Assembly: GCA_001899635.1 (NCBI GenBank)
Contig: MKVQ01000049.1
Coordinates: forward strand, 213,017-277,016
Direction of reading: 5' to 3'
Source of the DNA: Myxococcales bacterium 68-20
GTDB taxonomy: Bacteria > Myxococcota_A > Polyangia > Polyangiales > Polyangiaceae
DNA: 64,000 nucleotides
This document shows, piece after piece, positions 8,441 to 16,846 of this stretch. The position numbers and the translations under genes were made by a program. The stretch's first letter is position 1; every line of letters begins with the position of its first letter. The notes beneath the pieces are model-generated. The model did not search any database. It worked only from the letters and a program-made list of their open reading frames with translations, and was not told the DNA's origin.

Positions 8441-9583
8441 ATGACGTACCTCTTCGAGACCGAGGAGCACGCACAGCTTCGCGAGACGGTGAAGCGCTTC
8501 TCGGTGAAGCACATCGCTCCGCACGCCCACGCATGGGAAGAGGCCGAAGAGTTTCCGCGCGAGCTCTACGAGCAGGCCGCCGAAGCCGGACTGCTCGGGA
8601 TCTCGTACCCGGAGGAGGACGGCGGAGCCGGCGGCGACATCACGCACGCGCTCGTCGCCGCCGAGGAGATGGTGCTTCATGGCCACTCCGTCGGGACCTG
8701 CGTCAGCCTGAACAGTCACGCGATCGCGCTTCCGCCCATCGTCCGGCTCGGCACGGCGGAGCAGCGGAAGCGCTTCGTCGCGCCCGTGCTCGCGGGCGAG
8801 AAGGTGAGCGCGCTCGCGATCACCGAGCCCGGCGGCGGCAGTGACGTCGCCAGCTCGAGGACGAAGGCGGTGCGTGACGGTGACTACTGGGTCGTCAACG
8901 GCGCCAAGACGTTCATCACGTCGGGCTGCCGAGCCGACATCGTCACCACCGCCGTGCGCACGGGCGGGGAGGGGCACGCGGGGATCTCGCTCCTCGTCAT
9001 CGAGCGAGGAACGCCTGGCTTCTCGGTGAGCAAGAAGCTCCAGAAGACGGGCTGGTGGGCGAGCGACACCGCGGAGCTCGCGTTCGAGGACTGCCGCGTT
9101 CCGGCCGCGAACCTCATCGGCGAGGAGAACCAGGGCTTCCTCGCGATCATGATCAACTTCGCGAACGAGCGGCTCTACCTCGCCGGGCAGTGCGTCGCCA
9201 TCGCCGAGCTCGCCTACCGCGAATCGGTGCGGTACGCGCGCGACCGGAGCGCGTTCGGCAAGACGCTCATGGGCCACCAGGTCATCCGGCACAAGCTCGC
9301 CGACATGGCGACGCGCATCGCCGCCGCTCGCTCGCTGGTGGGCGAGTGCGCCACGCGCGTGGCGCGCGGTGAGCAGGCCGCCGGCCTCGCGGCGATGACG
9401 AAGAACACGGCCACGGACATGTGCTCGTTCGTCGTGGATCAGGCCGTGCAAATCCATGGCGGCAACGGCTACATGCGCGAATTCCTGGTCGAGCGGCTCT
9501 ACCGTGACGCTCGGCTCTACCCCATCGGCGGAGGCACACGGGAGATCATGAACGAGATCATCTCCAAGACCGAGGGGTACTGA
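8441..9583 (+). CDS. Acyl-CoA dehydrogenase (LCAD/IVD-like)
   Basis: This FAD enzyme introduces the alpha-beta double bond into acyl-CoA thioesters and passes electrons to ETF. The 380 residues show the family order: an N-terminal helical domain, a middle beta domain with FAD-contacting segments (AITEPGGGSDVASSRT, FITSGCRADIV) and a C-terminal helical domain (RSAFGKTLMGHQVIRHKLAD, VQIHGGNGYMREF). The usual C-terminal catalytic Glu (YEGT) is replaced by IGGGT. Glu243 in NFANERLYLA fits the alternative base position used by long-chain and isovaleryl-CoA dehydrogenases. The substrate is therefore probably long-chain or branched; this is inference. The start ATG 8441 fits the family length. Confidence 0.93.
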   Translation: MTYLFETEEHAQLRETVKRFSVKHIAPHAHAWEEAEEFPRELYEQAAEAGLLGISYPEEDGGAGGDITHALVAAEEMVLHGHSVGTCVSLNSHAIALPPIVRLGTAEQRKRFVAPVLAGEKVSALAITEPGGGSDVASSRTKAVRDGDYWVVNGAKTFITSGCRADIVTTAVRTGGEGHAGISLLVIERGTPGFSVSKKLQKTGWWASDTAELAFEDCRVPAANLIGEENQGFLAIMINFANERLYLAGQCVAIAELAYRESVRYARDRSAFGKTLMGHQVIRHKLADMATRIAAARSLVGECATRVARGEQAAGLAAMTKNTATDMCSFVVDQAVQIHGGNGYMREFLVERLYRDARLYPIGGGTREIMNEIISKTEGY

Positions 9584-9674
9584 TGAAGCCCGGTCCTCCG
9601 GAGCTGGTTGACATCGCTGCCACGCATCCGCAGGGTGAGTCGCCCGTCGCCCCTGCCGTTTTGCGAGACTTCAC

Positions 9675-11048
9675 ATGACCGCGTTCGATCTCTCTCTCGT
9701 ACCGAAGGACGTCTTCACCATCGTCGACAAGCTCCGTGCGGCCGGCCGCTACGCGTGGATCGTCGGGGGCTGCGTCCGCGACTCGCTCCTCGGCAAGCCG
9801 GTAGCGGACTGGGACGTCGCGACGGAAGCGCAGCCGAAGGAGCTCATGAAGATCTTCCCGCGCGCGATCCCAACGGGGCTCCAGCACGGGACGGTCACGC
9901 TCGTCATGGGCGGGCATCACTACGAGGTGACGACGCTGCGCGGCGAGACGTCCTACTCCGACGGTCGCCGTCCCGATGCCGTCCACTTCGTCGAGGAGAT
10001 CGAGTCCGACCTCGCGCGTCGCGACTTCACCATCAACGCCATCGCGGTCGACCCGACGAATGGCGCTCTCATCGATCCGTTCGGTGGCCGGGAGGACCTC
10101 GACGCGAAGACGATCCGCGCCGTCGGCAAGGCGGTGGAACGCTTCTCCGAGGACGGCCTCCGCGTGCTCCGCGCGGCGCGCTTCTCGGCGACCCTCGAGT
10201 TCGATCTCGCTCCCGATACGTTCTCCGCCATCCAGCCCACGCTCGACACCTTCCGCAAGGTGAGCGCCGAGCGCGTACGCGACGAGTGGATGAAGACGAT
10301 GAAGGCGAAGCGTCCCTCGCGCGCGTTCGAGGTGATGCGAGAGACGGGGATCCTCGGCGTCTCCTGCCCCGAGCTCCTCGAAGGCGTCGGGATGGAGCAG
10401 AACAAGTGGCACACGTTCGACGTGTGGAGCCACGGCATGGCCTGCATGGATGCGTGCGTCGGCGATCCGGTGCTCCGGATCGCGGCGCTCCTCCACGACG
10501 TCGGCAAGCCGCGCTCGCGCGCGTTCAGCGACAAGACGAAGGACTGGACCTTCTACGATCACGATCGCATCGGCGCCGAGATCGCCGACCCGATCTGCAC
10601 GCGCCTCCGCTTCTCGACCGACGAGCGACAGCGCATCGTCGCGCTCGTGCGTCACCACCTCTTCCACTACGACCAGTGGACCGACGCGCACGTGCGCCGG
10701 TGGATCCGCCGAGTCGGTCAGGACCGCCTCGAGGACCTCTACGCGCTGAGCGAGGCGGACATCCGCGGCAAGGCGCCGTCGATCGACCCCACGCTTCTGG
10801 TGCCCCTCACGGCGCTGAGGGCGCACGTCGAGCGGATCCTCGCCGAGGGCGCTGCGCTCTCGACGCGCGATCTCGCGATCGATGGCCACGGCTTGATGAA
10901 GGAGCTCGCGCTGAAGCCCGGACGCATCATCGGGGAGATCCTCGAGAGCCTCCTGGAAGATGTCATCGCCGATCCCTCCGTCAACGAGCGGGCCACGCTG
11001 CTCGAGAAGGCCCGCGCGTTCGTCGCAGCGCGGACGGGAGGCGCCTGA
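9675..11048 (+). CDS. cca: tRNA nucleotidyltransferase (CCA-adding) or poly(A) polymerase with HD domain
   Basis: A class II polymerase-beta head is present: GGCVRDSLLGKPVADWDVAT contains the flexible GG and the DxD metal ligands. RRDFTINAIAVDP and RVLRAARFSA are the conserved neck motifs. An HD phosphohydrolase domain follows (LLHDVGKPRSRAF; H and D near residue 274; KTKDWTFYDHDRIGAE). Length is 457 residues. Bacterial CCA enzymes with HD domains repair or build tRNA 3' ends; PcnB-type poly(A) polymerases lack the HD, which favours the CCA role. It stands 92 bases after the acyl-CoA dehydrogenase gene with no functional link. Confidence 0.9.
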   Translation: MTAFDLSLVPKDVFTIVDKLRAAGRYAWIVGGCVRDSLLGKPVADWDVATEAQPKELMKIFPRAIPTGLQHGTVTLVMGGHHYEVTTLRGETSYSDGRRPDAVHFVEEIESDLARRDFTINAIAVDPTNGALIDPFGGREDLDAKTIRAVGKAVERFSEDGLRVLRAARFSATLEFDLAPDTFSAIQPTLDTFRKVSAERVRDEWMKTMKAKRPSRAFEVMRETGILGVSCPELLEGVGMEQNKWHTFDVWSHGMACMDACVGDPVLRIAALLHDVGKPRSRAFSDKTKDWTFYDHDRIGAEIADPICTRLRFSTDERQRIVALVRHHLFHYDQWTDAHVRRWIRRVGQDRLEDLYALSEADIRGKAPSIDPTLLVPLTALRAHVERILAEGAALSTRDLAIDGHGLMKELALKPGRIIGEILESLLEDVIADPSVNERATLLEKARAFVAARTGGA

Positions 11049-11092
11049 GGGGCCACGATTTCTGCCGGCGGTCGTGATAGCTTCACCGCGGA

Positions 11093-12691
11093 ATGCGCCG
11101 CGCGGCTTGCTCCGGGTCGACGTCTGCTCCGCGGACCTCCGTGGGTGACGCATCGCGCGGCGGGCTCGCTAAGACGTCGAGGCTGCGTCGCTTGCGCGGC
11201 GTCGCCGCCGTTGCGAGGTGCGGGGTGCGGTTCGGGCTTGGTGTCGGGCTCGCCCTGCTCCTCGCGGCGGCCCCAGCCGCGGCACAGTCACCGCCGCCCG
11301 CACCCGAGAAGCTGAACGTCGGCGATTGGCAGCTCTCGCCGCTGCTCGAGGTGCGCGTGCGCGGCGAGTACCGTCGCGATGCACCGGACCTCGGCGGCCT
11401 CGACTTCTTCGGTCGTCAGACCTCGCGGGTGCGCGATCAGTGGGTCGTCCTCGAGCGCTCGCGTCTCGGCCTCGGAGCGGAGCGCGGCGCCGTGCGCGCA
11501 CAGATCACGCTGCAGGATGCGCGCGCGCTCGGCTCGCCGGCGCCGACGGCGAGGTTCGCGGGCGCACGCGGGCTCGGGCGCTTCGAGCCCTACGAGGCGT
11601 TCGCGGAGATGCGCTCGAGCGGCGCTCGTCCTCACTACTTGCGCCTCGGTCGCCAGGCTGTCGTGTGGGGCGAGGGCCGCCTCGTCGGCAGCGCGGACTT
11701 CTCTCCCGCGGGGCGCTCGCTCGACGCTGCGCGAGGCCATCTCGCCCTCGGCGACTTCGACTTCGAAGCGCTCGCTGCGATCCTCGAGGTGCCCGGAACG
11801 CTCGGCTCCGCCTTCTCCGATACCGCCGGTGCTTCGACGTCCGGTGTTCAGCTCTACGGGCTCACCGCGAAGTGGACGATCGATCCGCTCCTGAAGATCG
11901 AGGCGTTCGGTCTCGCGCGCGTGTCGCGCAGCAATGGCGCCGAGCTCGACGGGTCGCGCTTTGCGGCGAGCCGGCTCGCGGGCGAGCGCTTCACCACCGC
12001 GCTCCGCGTCTCCGGCGACGCGAAGGGATGGAACTACGGCGCCGAGGGCGCCTACCAGTTCGGGGCTGCCTCCTCGATCGCGATCGGTGGGACGGAGATC
12101 TCCGCCTGGGCGGCGGCGGCGCACGTCGCGAAGACGGTCGACCAGCTCGTCCTCACCCCGACGTTCCGCGTCGCGGGCTCGTACGCGTCGGGCGACGATC
12201 GGAAGGGCGTCTACAAGCAGTTCGACCCGCTCCTCGCCGATCCCCAGCGCTTCCACGGCCAGATGGATCTCTTCGGCTGGTCGAACATGATGGACATCGC
12301 CGGCCGTGCGGAGGTCGTGCCCTGGACCGACACGTCCATCGCGCTCGAGTACCGCTGGGCGCGTCTCGCCCAAGGACGCGGCGAGTGGATCGGGAGCTAC
12401 CTCACCGCCGTGGGCAGCGCGGCGCGGCCGCCTCTCGTCTCCACCACGCCCGCGCCGACGCGTCCGACGGGCAACGAGACGGATCTCGGGCACGAGCTCG
12501 ATATCGTCCTCAGGTACCGGCCCTGGCTCCCGCTCGAGCTGCGCGCCGGCTGGTCGGGGCTTCTCCTCGGCGACGGCGCGAAGGCGACGATGGTCGCGCA
12601 TGCGCGCGGCTCGACGCTGCCGAACACGGCGATCTCGCCGGCGAACATCGCGCAGTACGCGTACCTGCAGGCGACGCTGACCGTGCCGTGA
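11093..12691 (+). CDS. AlgE-like (alginate-export-type) outer-membrane barrel
   Basis: The signal peptide is unusually far in (RFGLGVGLALLLAAAPAAAQ, about residues 45-65), so the true start may lie downstream of ATG 11093. The mature part begins WQLSPLLEVRVRGEYRRD and continues with EPYEAFAEMRSS, HYLRLGRQAVVWGEGRLVG and LVLTPTFRVAGSYASGDDRK. These are signatures of the alginate_exp barrel family (18 strands). That family includes true alginate exporters and general porins; nothing here shows alginate synthesis, so transport of another anionic substrate is equally possible. It converges with the M15 peptidase gene across a hairpin. Confidence 0.82.
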   Translation: MRRAACSGSTSAPRTSVGDASRGGLAKTSRLRRLRGVAAVARCGVRFGLGVGLALLLAAAPAAAQSPPPAPEKLNVGDWQLSPLLEVRVRGEYRRDAPDLGGLDFFGRQTSRVRDQWVVLERSRLGLGAERGAVRAQITLQDARALGSPAPTARFAGARGLGRFEPYEAFAEMRSSGARPHYLRLGRQAVVWGEGRLVGSADFSPAGRSLDAARGHLALGDFDFEALAAILEVPGTLGSAFSDTAGASTSGVQLYGLTAKWTIDPLLKIEAFGLARVSRSNGAELDGSRFAASRLAGERFTTALRVSGDAKGWNYGAEGAYQFGAASSIAIGGTEISAWAAAAHVAKTVDQLVLTPTFRVAGSYASGDDRKGVYKQFDPLLADPQRFHGQMDLFGWSNMMDIAGRAEVVPWTDTSIALEYRWARLAQGRGEWIGSYLTAVGSAARPPLVSTTPAPTRPTGNETDLGHELDIVLRYRPWLPLELRAGWSGLLLGDGAKATMVAHARGSTLPNTAISPANIAQYAYLQATLTVP

Positions 12692-12743
12692 GCGGTCGCG
12701 CGGCGATCCGCGCGCAGGGACGCCTTCGACGCGCGTGACGGGG

Positions 12744-12763
12744 CGCTCACGACGGCGTGAGCG
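12744..12763. terminator. Hairpin between convergent genes
   Basis: CGCTCACG and CGTGAGCG form a perfect 8-base stem around the 4-base loop ACGG, in the gap between the convergent AlgE-like and M15-peptidase genes. There is no U-tract, which is common in GC-rich genomes. It could serve both strands. Confidence 0.45.
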
Positions 12764-12805
12764 ACGAACGGCGTCCGGATCGATCGTGGTCGAGTCGCGC
12801 GCGGT

Positions 12806-13447
12806 TCAGCCGCCCCAGCGGCGGAGTCGGCCGACGTCCGCGTGCACGAACCAATCGGTGGAGAGCGTGTACACGCCGACGCCTCCCTCCCAGCCGAGCT
12901 CGCGGATCTCCTTCTCGAGGAGGCGTGGGTCGATCCCGCGGGTCCCCGGCTCGGCCACGACCCGGAAGTCGACGGCATGCCCGAGCGAGTGCTGGCTGTG
13001 GGACGCGACGTTGCGGCCCTTCTTCCGCAGCATCTCGTTCAGCTTCGGGCTCCGATAGCCGCTCACGAGCTCGAAGCGCGCTCCGGGATGGCGGCGCGCG
13101 ATCGAGCGGAGGAGCTCGAGCAGCCTCGGATCGAGCTCGCGGCTGTCGCCGGTGACGCGATCGCCGAGGAGGCGCGCGAACCGCGCGGCCGTCGGAGAGC
13201 GATCGTCGAGCGGGACGCGCTCGTTCGTGTGCGTCTGCACGAGCGTGCCGAGGAGGGCAGGCGGCTCCTCGGGTGCCGCCGATGACGGAACGGCGTCGAC
13301 CTCCGCGGCCCGCGCAGCGCTCGTCGCGTGAGGTCCCTTCTTCGATGCGAGCCCACTCGAGCGCGCGACGGTCGCGTCCACCGCGGACGGGGACGCGACG
13401 AGGGCCGCTCCCAGCGCGGCGGCCAAGCCTGCGACGAAACGGTGCAT
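12806..13447 (-). CDS. DUF882/YcbK-type M15-like murein peptidase
   Basis: A signal sequence (HRFVAGLAAALGAALVAS) precedes an Ala-rich linker. The catalytic domain then runs from about residue 95 to 213. The zinc site is recognisable: SGYRSPKLNEML, SQHSLGHAVDF (His and Asp ligands) and WFVHADVG (His ligand and Asp). This matches the MepK/YcbK (DUF882) group of D-Ala-D-Ala-type peptidases that cut cell-wall cross-links. The start ATG 13447 is chosen because it places the signal at the N-terminus; the frame is open to 13486. The product is periplasmic and soluble. Confidence 0.88.
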   Translation of the reverse strand: MHRFVAGLAAALGAALVASPSAVDATVARSSGLASKKGPHATSAARAAEVDAVPSSAAPEEPPALLGTLVQTHTNERVPLDDRSPTAARFARLLGDRVTGDSRELDPRLLELLRSIARRHPGARFELVSGYRSPKLNEMLRKKGRNVASHSQHSLGHAVDFRVVAEPGTRGIDPRLLEKEIRELGWEGGVGVYTLSTDWFVHADVGRLRRWGG

Positions 13448-13625
13448 CGAGGATGATGCTAGCTGGTAACTGGACCGACCTCCCAATCGGAGAGCGCTCG
13501 AGGAACGCGAGCGTGGCTAGCCGACGAGGCGCCCGCGAGAGCTCGACGAACGAGGGCCGAAAGGCCGCCGTTTGCGGGCGAAGTCCTTGACGCGAGCACC
13601 CCGGACAGCCGACGCTCATCAGCTG

Positions 13626-14234
13626 ATGTCGGAAGGGCGCGCAGACGCGGATCTCCTCAGGCTGGTCGCCGAGGGGAACGTCCGCGCCGTGGGCGAGCTC
13701 TACGATCGCTACGCGTCGACGCTGTTCCCGATCGCCCTGCGCATCGTCCGCGAGCGCTCCGAGGCGGAGGATGTCCTCCACGACGCGTTCGTCGTCGTGA
13801 GCGAGCGCGCGACCCAGTACGCCGTCGACCGAGGGTCGGTCGTGGCATGGCTCGTCACGCTGGTGCGCAACCTCAGCATCGACCGCGCACGCCGGCGGGA
13901 GCGGCGCGGGGCGCTCACGCGCGAGCTCCTTTCGCACGAGCCACCCGCCTCGGTACGCGATCCGGAGCGATTGACCTCCGAGGCGAGTGAGCGCGCGAAG
14001 ATCCGACGAGCCCTCGCGAGCTTGCCCGAGGCAGGGCGGCAGACACTCGAGGTCGCCTTCTTCGAGGGGCTCAGTTATCCCGAGATCGCCGCGCGGGAGA
14101 ACGTGCCGGTCGGGACGATCAAGTCGCGCGCGGCGCGCGCGCTTGCGGCGCTTCGCGAGGCGCTCATGACGGAAGGCGTCGTGCTGGAGACGGCGGCCTT
14201 CGGATCAGGACAAGGACCAGGGAAGCACCGATGA
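13626..14234 (+). CDS. ECF-type RNA polymerase sigma factor
   Basis: Region 2 is clear (ELYDRYASTLFPIALRIV, then EAEDVLHDAFVVV and WLVTLVRNLSIDRARRRER). Region 4 follows (LPEAGRQTLEVAFFEGLSYP, EIAARENVPVGTIKSRAARA) with its helix-turn-helix. The 202 residues are a normal ECF size. The ATG at 13626 is taken because the first region-2 helix begins shortly after; a TTG at 13572 would add 18 residues without homology. No anti-sigma gene is next to it. Instead the stop overlaps by four bases (ATGA) with a lipase-like hydrolase gene, so the hydrolase is in the same transcript. Confidence 0.92.
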   Translation: MSEGRADADLLRLVAEGNVRAVGELYDRYASTLFPIALRIVRERSEAEDVLHDAFVVVSERATQYAVDRGSVVAWLVTLVRNLSIDRARRRERRGALTRELLSHEPPASVRDPERLTSEASERAKIRRALASLPEAGRQTLEVAFFEGLSYPEIAARENVPVGTIKSRAARALAALREALMTEGVVLETAAFGSGQGPGKHR

Positions 14235-15091
14235 GCATCGAGCTCGACGAAGGGACTCTCGGAAAGCGCGCCGTCAGCGGGCCCGACCTCTATTACGCGT
14301 CGGCGATGCCGTCTGGTGGGGTGAAGGCCGTCCTCGGGATCATCCACGGCTACGCCGATCACGGCGCCCGCTATCGCCACGTGATGGGAGCGCTCGCCGA
14401 GCACGGCATCGGCTCGATCGCGATCGACATGCGCGGCCACGGGCGCGCGCTCGGTCCACGCGGGTTCTGCAACCGCTTCGACGAATTCCTCGACGACGCC
14501 CGCGAGCTCCGTCGTCTCGTCGACGAGCGCGCGCGCGGGCGCGGCGACACCCCGGCGCCGACGTTCCTGTTCGGTCACAGCTTCGGCGGCCTCGTCGCGA
14601 CGTCGAGCATCCTCGAGAACCCGGGCAGCTTCAAAGGGCTCGTCCTCTCGGCCCCGTTCTTCGGGCTCGCGCTCGAGGTGCCGCAGGTGAAGGTGGTCGC
14701 AGGCAAGCTCGCCTCGCGGCTCTTTCCGCGCCTCGGGCTGCCGAGTGGCCTCATGGGAAAGGACATGACGCACGATCCGGCGAAGGCGCGTGCGTACGAC
14801 GCCGATCCGCTCGTGTTCCCGAAGGCGACCGCACGGTGGTTCACCGAGACCGTCGGTGCGCAGGAGCGCGCGCTCGCGAACGCGTCACGCCTGACGCTGC
14901 CGCTCTACGTGGCGTTCGGGACCGCCGACAAGGTCGCGAGCATCTCGGCCGCCAAGCGCATCTTCGCCGCCGCCGGCAGCGCCGACAAGACGTGGGACGC
15001 GCGCGAAGGGCTCTATCACGAGGTGCTCAACGAGCCGTCGTGGAAGGACCTCGCCGAGACGATCGCGCGCTGGATCCTCGCGCACGCCTAG
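14231..15091 (+). CDS. Alpha/beta hydrolase, monoacylglycerol-lipase/lysophospholipase type
   Basis: The fold is marked by IIHGYADHGARYRHVMGAL (oxyanion HGY), IAIDMRGHGRALGPRG and the nucleophile elbow FGHSFGGLVAT, with the serine near residue 118. The acid is the Asp of FGTADKVASI and the base the His of GLYHEVLNEP. HGxxDHG plus MRGHG is typical of the hydrolase_4 (serine aminopeptidase S33/PldB) group. At 286 residues with no signal, it is probably cytoplasmic and acts on monoglycerides or lysophospholipids. Translation is coupled to the ECF sigma gene through an ATGA overlap, suggesting a stress-linked lipid remodelling role (inference). Confidence 0.9.
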   Translation: MSIELDEGTLGKRAVSGPDLYYASAMPSGGVKAVLGIIHGYADHGARYRHVMGALAEHGIGSIAIDMRGHGRALGPRGFCNRFDEFLDDARELRRLVDERARGRGDTPAPTFLFGHSFGGLVATSSILENPGSFKGLVLSAPFFGLALEVPQVKVVAGKLASRLFPRLGLPSGLMGKDMTHDPAKARAYDADPLVFPKATARWFTETVGAQERALANASRLTLPLYVAFGTADKVASISAAKRIFAAAGSADKTWDAREGLYHEVLNEPSWKDLAETIARWILAHA

Positions 15092-15191
15092 CTGGCTCGC
15101 ACCGAAAGCGCGCGTCGTGAGCGGGAGCTCCCGCCGAGGTCGCTCTTGTTGTTCTCCCACCGAGCAGCAGACAGCCTCGAAAACGGCGAAG

Positions 15192-15222
15192 GCCGGCGCC
15201 ACGAATCTCGTGGCACCGGCCT
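15192..15222. terminator. Strong bidirectional hairpin
   Basis: A 14-base stem with one mismatch (GGCCGGCGCCACGA with TCGTGGCACCGGCC) and a 3-base loop lies between the convergent hydrolase and Cys-rich lipoprotein genes. CCTCCTTCGTT follows on the plus strand. Confidence 0.75.
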
Positions 15223-15244
15223 CCTTCGTTCGAGTTGACGGGTG

Positions 15245-15973
15245 TTACTTGCAGATGCCCGTGAAGCGGTTCGCAAGCTTGAAGGGGTGGCACGTCGTAC
15301 CGTTCGGGCACTCGGCATCGCTCGTGCAAAGCGTCAGCTCGCCCGAGTTGCAGCCGTTCGCGCGGCATCGGCTTCCACCGACGAAGTACCCCTGATCGCC
15401 GTTGAAGAAGGTACCGCAGCCAGGGAAGTCCTTATCGGGCTGCGCCGTCGGCGCTTGTCCGCCGGTGCCCGTGATCACGCAGCAGGCCTCGCCGGAGTTC
15501 GGGCAGTGCTTCGACTCCGTGCAATGCCATTCGCGACCGCCCGCATCCGGCGGGAAGTTGCACGAGCCGGCCTGGTAGCCTTCCCCGGAGGCCGTCGCGA
15601 CCGCGCACCTTGCCTTGACGAACTGACCGGTCGCCGGGTCCTTCGAATCCGCACAGCAGACCTTGTCGTCGGCGGGGTCACACACGCCGGCGTCGTTGGA
15701 GCCCTCTCCACCGAAGCAGAAGACGCCCTTGTTCGAGCGGAGCTTCGGAGCGGCGGAGCAGTCGGCGCCGGCGTCGCTGCCGCCGGGGTTGTCGTCGTCG
15801 TCGTCGTCGGCCTTGTCGCCGCTGTCCTTCTTCGTGTCCCGGCCGGAGTCGGGGTTGCCCTGTCCGGGGAGCGGCGTCGTCCCGTTATCGGTGCTGCACG
15901 CCGCGAGGAACCCCACGGTGGCGAGAAGGGAGCCGCCAAGGAGCATGGCAAGACGACGGGTACGCTGCTGCAT
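15245..15973 (-). CDS. Cys-rich secreted lipoprotein with acidic linker
   Basis: From ATG 15973 the protein begins MQQRTRRLAMLLGGSLLATV and ends its signal with FLAAC, a good lipobox. A poly-Asp and Gly linker (DKADDDDDDNPGGSDAGADC) leads to about 170 residues with 18 or so cysteines in short motifs (DDKVCCADSKDP, NSGEACCVITGTG, SDAECPNGTTC). Such disulfide-rich surface lipoproteins are abundant in Polyangia. No enzymatic motif is visible. The upstream in-frame start at 16069 would put 32 extra residues before the signal and is rejected. Convergent with the hydrolase gene. Confidence 0.78.
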   Translation of the reverse strand: MQQRTRRLAMLLGGSLLATVGFLAACSTDNGTTPLPGQGNPDSGRDTKKDSGDKADDDDDDNPGGSDAGADCSAAPKLRSNKGVFCFGGEGSNDAGVCDPADDKVCCADSKDPATGQFVKARCAVATASGEGYQAGSCNFPPDAGGREWHCTESKHCPNSGEACCVITGTGGQAPTAQPDKDFPGCGTFFNGDQGYFVGGSRCRANGCNSGELTLCTSDAECPNGTTCHPFKLANRFTGICK

Positions 15974-16180
15974 CGCGAGTTCCTCCAAGAAAGCGCGCCG
16001 AGCCTGAGGCGGCTTGTGACGAAACGTGGCCTCGAACGACCAGGCGCCCGAGGAGGATTGCTCTAGCACGACTTTGAGCCGGAGTCCGCCAGCCGCCTCG
16101 CCGAGCAGGAGAAAGTCACCGTGTTGTCGCTAACTTGGCTCGTTGTGGCGGGGCGACGCTGCCCTTGTGTTCCGCGTCGG

Positions 16181-16339
16181 CGAGCTCGGCCGTGATGCAG
16201 CGCAGGCGCGGGACGGCGCTCGACCACGCGTCGTGGCGGGGGCGACTCTGGCGACCTGCACGCGCATCCGCGAGCTCGGCCGTGATGCTGCGCGGGCGCG
16301 GGCGCGGGACGGCGCTCGACCGCGCGCCGTGACGGGGCG
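16181..16339. repeat. Imperfect direct repeat in non-coding DNA
   Basis: A unit of about 64 bases beginning CGAGCTCGGCCGTGATGC occurs at 16181 and again at 16271, 90 bases on. The second copy has a 6-base insertion (GGGCGC) and a few substitutions. It fills much of the roughly 420-base gap 15974-16396, which otherwise shows no gene or other signal. Confidence 0.7.
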
Positions 16340-16396
16340 CTGCGAGGGCGTGCGGGACTTGCGTTCCGTGGCGACGGGCTCGCCGCCGGAGCGCGC

Positions 16397-16708
16397 TCAG
16401 TATTCGTTCTGTGCGCGAACGATGACCTTGCCCGCGCCCGCGCGGAGCTTCGCGCAGCAGGCGAGCCGGTACTTCGGCGGCTTCGAGCACACGGCGTCGA
16501 GCACGTCGAGCTCCTCCTCTTCGGGCGGGAGGAGCGCGTCCGCACCTTCGATCACCTCGATGTGGCAGGTCGCGCAGCTCGCGCTCCGGCACGAGAAGGG
16601 GATCGGCGCGGCGTGGTCATCGCAGAGGTCCGCGAGGGCGCCACCTTCGGGCGCGTTCACCGTCTTCTTCTGGGAGCCGTCGCTCGACTCGAAGGTGATC
16701 TCCGGCAT
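16397..16708 (-). CDS. [2Fe-2S] ferredoxin
   Basis: The 103-residue protein has the plant/adrenodoxin-type ferredoxin fold: FSCRSASCATCHIEV supplies Cys40, Cys45 and Cys48, and RLACCAKL supplies the fourth ligand (Cys84 or Cys85). The spacing to the last Cys (about 35) is closer to adrenodoxin-like ferredoxins than to the plant type. It is a soluble electron carrier; the partner is not evident. It lies 138 bases downstream of the DNA methyltransferase gene on the same strand, though a poly-G run near 16808 lies between them. Confidence 0.92.
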   Translation of the reverse strand: MPEITFESSDGSQKKTVNAPEGGALADLCDDHAAPIPFSCRSASCATCHIEVIEGADALLPPEEEELDVLDAVCSKPPKYRLACCAKLRAGAGKVIVRAQNEY

Positions 16709-16846
16709 GAGGCGTCACCTCTTAGTCTGGGTGACGCATTCCGCGCAAGTCAGCGTTCCGTCAGGCGGTGCCTGGATTTCAACGAGGGTCGAAGGCCCAC
16801 CTCTGCGGGGGGGGGCGCGATCGCCGAGCTCTTCGGCTGGTGCGCG

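Noticed and set aside
4193-9457. Very long minus-strand open frame (1,754 codons)
   Set aside because: It lies antisense to well-supported genes (peptidase, Hsp33, acyl-CoA dehydrogenase) and encodes Arg/Glu/Leu-biased nonsense, a normal shadow in GC-rich DNA.
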